Assembly (NCBI RefSeq): GCF_000423925.1
Contig: NZ_AUIX01000009.1
Coordinates: 146,918-210,917, forward strand
Direction of reading: 5' to 3'
Length of the DNA stretch: 64,000 nucleotides
DNA from: Butyrivibrio sp. VCD2006
GTDB taxonomy: Bacteria; Bacillota; Clostridia; Lachnospirales; Lachnospiraceae
Both the position numbers and the translations under genes were made by a program. Below the pieces are notes generated by a model, which made no database searches, was not told the origin of the DNA, and saw only the letters and a program-made list of their open reading frames with translations. Position 1 is the stretch's first letter, and every line of letters starts with the position of its first letter. Shown piece after piece: positions 57,650 through 64,000 of this stretch.

Positions 57650-58576
57650 ATGGAACTTGCATTAAAAGCAAAATCAAATGCGAATTCTGGCTCTCCCAAA
57701 AGAGCAAAAGCAAGTACAAAAGACTATCAGAGTGACCGCGTCACATCTTCCAAAGAGAAGGTCATGAACGTAGTGATCTTCATAGTACTTTTTGTATTCG
57801 CAATTACAATGGTGTTCCCACTTATTTACATGGTGGCGACATCATTCATGACTAAGAATCAGATATTATCAGGATCTCTGACACTTTTTCCTAACCCTAT
57901 TCTTATAGGAAAATACAGTCAGGTTCTTAGTAAAGGCCAGTTTATATCAGGCATTATCAATACGATCACGGTTGAGATTCCTGTTCTTCTTATTGGTGGT
58001 TTCACATCGTCATTGGCAGCCTTCGCCTTCGCTAAGATGAACTTCAGAGGAAAGAACGCTTTGTTCCTTGCACTTCTTGCAACTATCATGATCCCTTTCG
58101 CAGTTGTCATGATTCCGCAGTATGTGCTTTTCACAAAGCTTGGATGGACCAATTCCCTCGCACCCCTTATCATTCCCGGGTGCTTTGGCAATGTCAGCAT
58201 GATCTTTTTCCTCAGGCAGAATCTTTACAGTATTCCTACAGAGCTTATGGATGCTGCAAAAATCGATGGCTGTAATTACTTTGAGATTTACTACAAGATT
58301 TTCCTTCCTCTTATGAAGGGAGCTCTTGGAACCCAGCTTATGTTGTGGTTCATGGGAATATGGAACGACTACCTTGCTCCGACAATCTTCCTTAGAAGTG
58401 AGAAGCACTGGACTCTTCAGGTAGTTATCAGATCCTTCAATTCCTATTATGCGATTCAGAGTGACTATGCTTTGATCATGGCAGCTTCTGTTATAGCAAT
58501 GCTGCCCACATTGGTACTGTTCTTCCTGTTCCAGCGTGTAATTATAGAGTCCATAGCCATTAGTGGTATCAAATAA
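57650..58576 (+). CDS. Sugar ABC transporter permease, MalG/UgpE-type
   Basis: 308 residues with six transmembrane helices and the EAA-type loop LMDAAKIDGCNYFEIYYKIF, plus LPLMKGALG. The N-terminus has a cytoplasmic tail of about 40 residues. AAGGAGG precedes the ATG, 13 bases after the first permease. Together they form the membrane channel of the locus. Confidence 0.95.
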   Translation: MELALKAKSNANSGSPKRAKASTKDYQSDRVTSSKEKVMNVVIFIVLFVFAITMVFPLIYMVATSFMTKNQILSGSLTLFPNPILIGKYSQVLSKGQFISGIINTITVEIPVLLIGGFTSSLAAFAFAKMNFRGKNALFLALLATIMIPFAVVMIPQYVLFTKLGWTNSLAPLIIPGCFGNVSMIFFLRQNLYSIPTELMDAAKIDGCNYFEIYYKIFLPLMKGALGTQLMLWFMGIWNDYLAPTIFLRSEKHWTLQVVIRSFNSYYAIQSDYALIMAASVIAMLPTLVLFFLFQRVIIESIAISGIK

Positions 58577-58625
58577 AAATCATTTTCAAAATAGCTTGAA
58601 AAATGATATATAGTTTAGCTTAATC

Positions 58626-58667
58626 AAAAATGGTGACTACTTCAAAAATGAAGTAATCACCATTTTT
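58626..58667. terminator. Bidirectional terminator between permease and regulator genes
   Basis: AAAAATGGTGACTACTTCA pairs with TGAAGTAATCACCATTTTT (one mismatch) around AAAA, with T and A runs at both sides. Confidence 0.85.
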
Positions 58668-58724
58668 ATTAACATGTTCTGGCTTTTTCGAATATCGAAT
58701 CAAATCATAGGATTATTTCTTTGA

Positions 58725-59648
58725 TCAAGACTGTTCAATAGGACTATATGCAATCTTTACATTGATATCCTGACTGTAGTTACCGAAGGTCTTACCAAAA
58801 ATCGTGAGACCGCCGACATGAGCTGTATCTTCAGGGACGGCCATCTTGAATTTTATGCTGCTCTTGCTTGTCAATTTGAAGTGATCAATGTTGATATCAG
58901 AAATCTGTAAGCCATCGATGAAAGTACCGCGATGGTTAATAACCAGCATCTTTAGCAGACCATATTGATTCCAGTTAGGGAACCACCAGTCGGGAGTAAA
59001 GATACCCTTCACATCACCAAAGTCACCCGGGGAAATCCAGGTTCCCAAAAATTCATTGTTTAGATAAAAGTGAATATCGGAAGGCCAGACATTATTTACT
59101 CCGGGAGCTTCGCTTGAGAGCTCTGCTGAAATGCAAATCTCATCAATTCTCTGATTAAACGGAATAAAGTTCGGAACAACATATTCCACATGCCCCTTCG
59201 TAAACCAAAGAATGTCAGCATCATAGCGATCAGGGTGGGAGAAATACCTGGTATCATCAACCTCGCCTATAATCTTTGAAGAAGAAGCAAGACCACAGGT
59301 AGGATAAACCTCATAATCGGAAAACTGGCCAACTTTGATATCGGCTGTGTAAATGTTCTCATCCTGTGCTTCATCCTGAATATCTATAAGAATCTTATCC
59401 ACGTGTACAGAGCAGATTTTCTGGTTGCCGTGTCCATTGGTTTCATTACTTACGGTTATCATGCCACATTCTTCAAGCTTGCGGATATGACTGGTAAGAG
59501 CGCCGTTTGTGATATTAAGGCGGCTTGCAAGTTCATTCATATTCATACCGTTGTCTTCGAGAAGAATTTTAATGATTTCAATTCTGACATCAGATCCGAG
59601 AGCCTTGAATAAATCCAATCCCTCAGAAAGAGATTTTATATGAAGCAT
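58725..59648 (-). CDS. ArsR-type winged-helix regulator with a large C-terminal domain
   Basis: 307 residues. The first 85 are a winged helix of the ArsR type: LFKALGSDVRIEIIKILLEDN, MNELASRLNITNGALTSHIRKLEECGMI (helix-turn-helix about 35-60). It lacks the ELCVCDL metal-binding motif, so it is not a metal sensor. The remaining 220 residues are beta-rich, with aromatic-rich motifs (YVVPNFIPFN, FYLNNEFLGTWISPGDFGD, DWWFPNWNQYG) and may bind a sugar ligand. Its place beside the arabinan genes suggests it controls them. ATG 59648 has AAAGGAG five bases upstream and is preferred over 59684. Confidence 0.88.
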   Translation of the reverse strand: MLHIKSLSEGLDLFKALGSDVRIEIIKILLEDNGMNMNELASRLNITNGALTSHIRKLEECGMITVSNETNGHGNQKICSVHVDKILIDIQDEAQDENIYTADIKVGQFSDYEVYPTCGLASSSKIIGEVDDTRYFSHPDRYDADILWFTKGHVEYVVPNFIPFNQRIDEICISAELSSEAPGVNNVWPSDIHFYLNNEFLGTWISPGDFGDVKGIFTPDWWFPNWNQYGLLKMLVINHRGTFIDGLQISDINIDHFKLTSKSSIKFKMAVPEDTAHVGGLTIFGKTFGNYSQDINVKIAYSPIEQS

Positions 59649-59786
59649 GGTGACTCCTTTAATAAAAAGTAAAATATTTAACAATAATATAATAACATAT
59701 AAAGTGGTTTAATTTCAACTAAAATACCCCTCCTATAAAACATCAATAAACCGCGTATTTTTTATTGAAAAGAGGCAACTTTAGCT

Positions 59787-59815
59787 TTGTCTTTACAACC
59801 TGTAAAGGGTACAAT
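59787..59815 (+). promoter_or_regulatory. Promoter of the LUD-domain gene
   Basis: TTGTCT at 59787-59792, 17-base spacer, TACAAT at 59810-59815. Confidence 0.55.
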
Positions 59816-59911
59816 TAAAGAATAATTCTAATAGGCAAAACTCATATAGTTTATTCTTTTCGGATATGTTTTGCAAGGCTACACTTAAACGTAAATTAAG
59901 GAGGAGATTTC

Positions 59912-60541
59912 ATGAACGAAAACATAACTAAGCGAAACAACCTTTTATCACAAAAAGTTATCAAAGGACTTGAATCCAGAAATATGAGCGGCTACTACGC
60001 TGAAACTAAGGAAGAGGCTTTGAAAATAGCTCTCGGCATTATTGAAGAAGGCAGCACAGTTACAATGGGTGGCGCCATGTCTGCCCACGAGATCGGACTT
60101 GTTGATGCTATAAAAAACGGCAACTACAATTTTATTGACAGAGACCAGGCAACTGACAAGAGAGCTGCTATGCTCGCAGCTTATGATGCTGACGTTTTTC
60201 TTTCAAGTGCTAACGCTATGACAGAGGACGGCATTCTTGTAAATATCGATGGAAATGCAAACAGAGTATCAGCAATCGCTCAGGGCCCTAAAAAAGTCGT
60301 TTTCATAGTAGGAATGAATAAGGTGTGTGATGATCTCGATGGTGCAATGAAGAGAGCCAGAAATGTGGCAGCACCCATAAATGCTCAGAGATTCGGACTT
60401 TCAACTCCCTGTGCTAAGACCGGTTCATGTATGGACTGCAAATCACCCGACACTATATGCTGTCAGTTCCTTATAACAAGATTCTCAAGACATGAGGGAC
60501 GAATCCACGTTATCCTTGTAAATGATAATCTTGGATTCTGA
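59912..60541 (+). CDS. LUD-domain protein, LutC-like
   Basis: 209 residues of the lactate utilization (DUF162) family. It has VTMGGAMSAHEIGLVDAIK, FLSSANAMTEDGILVNIDG and KVVFIVGMNKVC with ARNVAAPINAQRFG, the usual order. A cysteine-rich end (CAKTGSCMDCKSPDTICC) recalls iron-sulfur or zinc sites. In LutABC the LutC-type subunit works with iron-sulfur proteins that oxidise lactate; here no lutA or lutB neighbour is found, so the role is uncertain. GGAGGAG precedes the ATG. Confidence 0.9.
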   Translation: MNENITKRNNLLSQKVIKGLESRNMSGYYAETKEEALKIALGIIEEGSTVTMGGAMSAHEIGLVDAIKNGNYNFIDRDQATDKRAAMLAAYDADVFLSSANAMTEDGILVNIDGNANRVSAIAQGPKKVVFIVGMNKVCDDLDGAMKRARNVAAPINAQRFGLSTPCAKTGSCMDCKSPDTICCQFLITRFSRHEGRIHVILVNDNLGF

Positions 60542-60615
60542 TACGCATTACATTAGAAATTATTTTCTATATATATGTAATAAAAGGTACGAATCATAAA
60601 AGGAGATAAAACTTT

Positions 60616-61236
60616 GTGACGCAGATAGATGAAAACATAACACGTTTGGAAGCATCTGAGAATCCGCTGTCGGCAGATGTATATTTTATAGAAGGAAATG
60701 CTTATACATATATAATTGATGTCGGCAGCAACGATTCTGCTTATGAGAAAATTTCTGGCATTACAAATAAGAGAATAATCATCACTCATTTTCATCAGGA
60801 TCATTGTGAAAACATGAAACGGATTGACATTGAAGATGAGAATCTCTTTGTGGGTAATTACACATATAAGACCATAGGGAATTATCTCCAAAAATCCCCC
60901 GGGAAGGGCACAGTCGTTAATACTGAAATAGTTATTGATGACGGAGTGAAAATAAGAATTCTTCCTATAAAAAACAGTCACGCAAAGGATTCTCTTTGTG
61001 TGATTGTTAATGATGAATACCTTTTCATGGGAGACTCCTTCTATAGCTCTGTGAAAGGCTATAATGTCTCGCTTCTCCATGACGAGATAAAGCTTCTTGA
61101 GAGCGTACCATTCACAAAGACTATCTTTAGTCACGACAACACTATCCACGACCGGGACTATCTTCTTGGTAATCTGAGAGAAATATTCTCCAGAAGACAG
61201 AAGGATAATCCTTATATTAGTAATGATCTTTTATAA
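60616..61236 (+). CDS. Metallo-beta-lactamase-fold hydrolase
   Basis: 206 residues. The metal site is THFHQDHCENM (HxHxDH), with a histidine in KNSHAKDS and Asp in LFMGDSFY and a final histidine in FSHDNTIHD. The fold is that of small hydrolases such as glyoxalase II and quorum lactonases. It starts with GTG at 60616 after GGAG. Substrate unknown. It precedes the CapA-like gene by about 90 bases. Confidence 0.88.
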   Translation: MTQIDENITRLEASENPLSADVYFIEGNAYTYIIDVGSNDSAYEKISGITNKRIIITHFHQDHCENMKRIDIEDENLFVGNYTYKTIGNYLQKSPGKGTVVNTEIVIDDGVKIRILPIKNSHAKDSLCVIVNDEYLFMGDSFYSSVKGYNVSLLHDEIKLLESVPFTKTIFSHDNTIHDRDYLLGNLREIFSRRQKDNPYISNDLL

Positions 61237-61329
61237 GCTACATGTTCAATGCTAAATACAGCAGTGGTAATCGATTTATTGGAACATCTTTTGGAGCGCA
61301 GATCAGACATACAGGATATTAATGCTTAT

Positions 61330-62598
61330 ATGAAAAGAGAATTGGTAAATATACTGGCAATAATGGCGCTGATTTCCGGATGCGGTTCCAAGCCAGCGCC
61401 TGAAATATCAAGTGAAACAACAAAAACGGAATTTTCATCTGGGAAGATAGCTGCTGATTCTGCAGAGGAACACGATATTACTGATAATGCTAAGGCGTTT
61501 GAAAATAGCGAAGTCTTTGATACATCAGATATTGCAGCGAGCACTAGTAGCACAGAAATTGATAGTAGTTCGGAAAACACCGTTACCCTCTGCATGGTAG
61601 GTGATATTCTTCTTCACACACCAATAGAAGAGCTTTCCATGGAAGAAGATGGCACATACGATTTTAGTCCTATTTTTTCCAATATGAAGGAGGATATCAG
61701 CTCTTTCGACCTGGCCGTGGTAAACGAGGAAGTAATTATAGGTGGGAAAGAGCTTGGAATCAGCGGTTATCCAACCTTCAACGCTCCCTATGAAATCGGA
61801 GATGCACTCGTAGATGCGGGCTTTGATATTGTCTGCCATGCTACTAATCATGTGCTCGATAAAGGAAAACAGGGACTCATAAACGCCTGCACCTTTTGGG
61901 AGGAAAACTACCCGGATATTACTGTATTAGGAATAAACGAAACGCCAGAAGACAAAGAGAACATATATATAATAGAAAAGAACGGCATAAAGATCGCGCT
62001 ACTAAACTATACCTACGGCACCAATGGAATCTCCCAGCCATCCGATATGCCCTTTGCTGTAGACCTTCTTGAAGAAAACAAAGTGATAGCAGATCTGGAC
62101 TACGCGGAAGAACATGCAGATTTTACTATAGTGTTTCCGCACTGGGGAACGGAATACAGACTGACTCCCGATTCATCCCAGGAAAAATGGACAAAGCTTT
62201 TTGAAGAACATGGCGCAGATCTCGTCATTGGAACACATCCGCACGTCATAGAACCCATTGAGTTTCTAGACGATAAGATGCTTGTATACTATTCTCTTGG
62301 CAATTTCGTCAACTGGACATCAGGAACAGGAGAAGGAGTGACTAATAGAATGGTTGGTGGAATGGCGGAGGTTACGATTACAAAGGATGAAAACGAAATC
62401 GCCCAAGTATCCGATTATGGCGTAAAGGCCCTTGTATGCCATGTCTCAAATGAAAAAGGCGGTGTTACTGTTTTTCCGCTTAATGAATATCCAGATAACC
62501 TGGCTGATACCAATGCCATAAGAGCCCAGGACAGCTCCTTTTCAAAAGACAAATGTGTAAATTTATGCAATGAAGTTTGGGGTAATCTCTGGGATTGA
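61330..62598 (+). CDS. CapA-like (poly-gamma-glutamate synthesis type) lipoprotein
   Basis: 422 residues. A lipoprotein signal (ILAIMALISGC) supports ATG 61330 over the earlier frame opening at 61249. After a Ser/Glu-rich linker comes the calcineurin-like PGA_cap domain (about 95-385): LCMVGDILLH, VVNEEVIIGG, CHATNHVLDKGK, IVFPHWGTEYR and VIGTHPHVIEP, which carry the dimetal ligands. CapA proteins take part in capsule polymer synthesis or act as surface phosphoesterases; no capB/capC genes are nearby, so the substrate here is open. Confidence 0.9.
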   Translation: MKRELVNILAIMALISGCGSKPAPEISSETTKTEFSSGKIAADSAEEHDITDNAKAFENSEVFDTSDIAASTSSTEIDSSSENTVTLCMVGDILLHTPIEELSMEEDGTYDFSPIFSNMKEDISSFDLAVVNEEVIIGGKELGISGYPTFNAPYEIGDALVDAGFDIVCHATNHVLDKGKQGLINACTFWEENYPDITVLGINETPEDKENIYIIEKNGIKIALLNYTYGTNGISQPSDMPFAVDLLEENKVIADLDYAEEHADFTIVFPHWGTEYRLTPDSSQEKWTKLFEEHGADLVIGTHPHVIEPIEFLDDKMLVYYSLGNFVNWTSGTGEGVTNRMVGGMAEVTITKDENEIAQVSDYGVKALVCHVSNEKGGVTVFPLNEYPDNLADTNAIRAQDSSFSKDKCVNLCNEVWGNLWD

Positions 62599-62637
62599 AA
62601 TAACCCCAATATAATTATTGAAGAATAATGGTGAAAT

Positions 62638-63705
62638 ATGATAGATATTTTTGGCACACTTGGCCCTTCATGTAATGATGAACAGACTCTGACAGATATG
62701 TTTCGCGCAGGAATGACAGGAGTTAGACTCAACCTTTCCCACGCGATGCTTCATGATAACCTTGAATTACTTAATACTGTAAAAAAAGCAGCTTCATCCG
62801 TAAATATAGAGCCAAAGCTTCTTATTGACCTTCAGGGGCCTGAACTAAGAATTGGTGATCTTGATAAACCATTACAGCTTAAGGATGGGAATGAAATATC
62901 GGTTATTCCTAATGACGGGTTTTTATCAATTGTTGAGACTTCTGAAAAAACCGAAGACTGCAATACATTTAATGAAAGCAGAATAACTGTAGATCAAAGA
63001 GTCATTGAGAAGATGGAGGATGGTGACAGTATTCTTCTTGATGATGGGAAAATACTAGGCATTGTTTCCAATAAAACTAATCTGTCTGCAAAAATCATTA
63101 TTAAGCGTGGCGGAATACTTACCGGTAGAAAAAGCATTCTTATAGAGAATAAAACTGTTATGATGCCAACACTTACTATAGATGATTTGACAAATCTCAG
63201 CGTGGCCGCAAAACATGGTATCACTGGTGTAATGCTGCCTTTCGTCAGAAACAGTGAGGATTTAAGGACACTCAGAGCTACTCTTGATGAAGCTGGAGGA
63301 AAAGATATAGAGATTTACGCGAAGGTTGAAAATCTTGATGGAGTCAGAATGCTTCCGGAACTTATAGGAGAGTGCGATGAAATCGTTATAGCAAGAGGAG
63401 ACCTTGGCAATGCAGTTCCCCTTTGGGAGCTTCCGGCTTTGCAGAAAAGGATATCAAGAACATGCAGAGAACAAAATAAACGATTTATGGTAGTCACACA
63501 GATGCTATCCTCAATGGAGCATAATCCTGTTCCCACCAGAGCAGAAGTGAGCGATATCTATAACGCGGCATTTGACGGAGCTACTTCTGTTATGGTCACC
63601 GGAGAAACAGCAATAGGTGAATTTCCGGTGGGAGTTATACAGTATTTATCCAATACAGTACATGAATATGAAAAAAATAAAGAAAAAAACAAAGAATTAT
63701 TTTGA
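62638..63705 (+). CDS. Short pyruvate-kinase-like protein without the C-terminal domain
   Basis: 355 residues, matching the barrel and B domain of pyruvate kinase: IFGTLGPSC, MTGVRLNLSHAML, LIDLQGPELRIG, a B domain (about 85-165), the catalytic KVENLDG, VIARGDLGNAVP, VVTQMLSSMEHNPVPTRAEVSD and TGETAIGEFPVG. It stops right after this, lacking the roughly 120-residue C-terminal domain of usual enzymes, and has Gln where the DTKGPEIR lysine is normally found. It may be a paralogue with a changed role or substrate; activity is not assured. The ribosome site is weak (GGTGA). Confidence 0.85.
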   Translation: MIDIFGTLGPSCNDEQTLTDMFRAGMTGVRLNLSHAMLHDNLELLNTVKKAASSVNIEPKLLIDLQGPELRIGDLDKPLQLKDGNEISVIPNDGFLSIVETSEKTEDCNTFNESRITVDQRVIEKMEDGDSILLDDGKILGIVSNKTNLSAKIIIKRGGILTGRKSILIENKTVMMPTLTIDDLTNLSVAAKHGITGVMLPFVRNSEDLRTLRATLDEAGGKDIEIYAKVENLDGVRMLPELIGECDEIVIARGDLGNAVPLWELPALQKRISRTCREQNKRFMVVTQMLSSMEHNPVPTRAEVSDIYNAAFDGATSVMVTGETAIGEFPVGVIQYLSNTVHEYEKNKEKNKELF

Positions 63706-63784
63706 ACAAATCCAGTAATTATGCGGGTTTTGAGGAAACGAAAACACTTTATAAAAATTTTTCAAAAAAATTTGTAATTTGTTG

Positions 63785-63813
63785 TTGACACTATAATACC
63801 TAGGTGATATATT
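63785..63813 (+). promoter_or_regulatory. Strong promoter near the window end
   Basis: Perfect TTGACA at 63785-63790, 17-base spacer, TATATT at 63808-63813, preceded by an A/T-rich stretch resembling an UP element. Confidence 0.7.
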
Positions 63814-64000
63814 AAATATCGCTGCGGCGCACGGCAGTTAACAAACAGCCCGCAAGCCCAGTGTTTATCAGCACTTTGACAATAAAATAGTAATGCAACC
63901 CTGAAAATTCCAAAAAGAATATTCAGAGAACAAAACAACCTAACTAAAGGTAAAACGGACAGAACAAAAGCCAAGCTTAAGTTCTGGTCAGACGAACGAT
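63814..64000 (+). other. Probable leader of an rRNA operon, cut by the window
   Basis: No open frame with a ribosome site follows the promoter. The sequence contains CACTTTGACAATAAAATAG, AACCCTGAAAATTCC and TTCTGGTCAGACGAACGAT-like stretches, which resemble 16S leader segments in Clostridia. The start of 16S itself is not reached, so this is inference from resemblance. Confidence 0.45.

Noticed and set aside
58725..59648. Regulator as a metal-responsive ArsR/SmtB protein
   Set aside because: No ELCVCDL or other cysteine metal site, and the large C-terminal domain and neighbours point to sugars.
63762..63974. Minus-strand open frame of 70 residues at the window end
   Set aside because: It overlaps the strong promoter and probable rRNA leader and has no ribosome site or domain.

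Overview
The window reads as a chromosomal segment of a low-to-moderate GC Gram-positive anaerobe of the Clostridia, most likely a Lachnospiraceae rumen or gut fibre degrader close to Butyrivibrio. Pointers are strong AGGAGG ribosome sites, the CIRCE-groES-groEL operon, pyruvate phosphate dikinase, a domain-permuted GH3 beta-glucosidase of the type described from Butyrivibrio fibrisolvens, BspA-like surface proteins and an arabinan locus. The genus is an inference from gene content; no 16S sequence lies inside the window.

Layout. 1-12.8 kb is mostly housekeeping: the 3' part of ppk, maf, two secreted proteins of unknown role (one of 1240 residues on the minus strand), a HAD phosphatase, a PHP phosphoesterase, an ABC-F protein and purC. 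12.9-17.9 kb holds a two-gene unit: a TIR domain joined to a transmembrane helix and a beta-propeller, then a membrane protein with two Rossmann (TrkA-N-like) domains and a C-terminal RyR domain. 18-29.6 kb has a glycerophosphodiesterase, ppdK, an exported esterase, the permuted GH3 enzyme, a metallophosphatase and the groESL operon. 29.9-38.9 kb is a signalling block: two membrane hybrid histidine kinases (the second fused to a complete DegV domain), a GGDEF/EAL-like membrane gene broken by one in-frame TAA, a REC-HPt protein and a double-receiver protein. None has a DNA-binding domain. 39.2-42.5 kb is an ECF sigma factor with a likely membrane anti-sigma factor, a proline-rich membrane protein and a DUF1287 protein. 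42.7-46.5 kb has an iron alcohol dehydrogenase, a MATE exporter and an aminoglycoside adenylyltransferase-like gene. 46.6-51.5 kb is a giant surface protein with a transglutaminase-like domain.

51.9-59.6 kb looks like an arabinan or arabino-oligosaccharide locus: a cytoplasmic GH43 enzyme, a GH43 arabinanase-like lipoprotein, a sugar-binding lipoprotein, two permeases and a convergent ArsR-type regulator with a large C-terminal domain. A GGTGATTAACTTATA motif lies downstream of both main promoters and may be the operator. No ATPase gene is present, so the transporter probably uses a shared one. 59.9-63.7 kb carries a LUD-domain protein, a metallo-beta-lactamase-fold hydrolase, a CapA-like lipoprotein and a short pyruvate-kinase-like enzyme. 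The last 220 bases have a strong promoter and what looks like the leader of an rRNA operon running off the end.

A family of palindromic intergenic repeats (core GCCTTCTCCC...GGGAGAAGG, then GTCAGC-AAGCTGAC and GGATGAGGG) occurs at five loci, seven copies in all, always in the same orientation and always just upstream of a gene. At three of the loci it is preceded by an unrelated short tandem array. The most promising leads for new biology are the TIR/RyR pair, the kinase-DegV fusion and the repeat family with its arrays.
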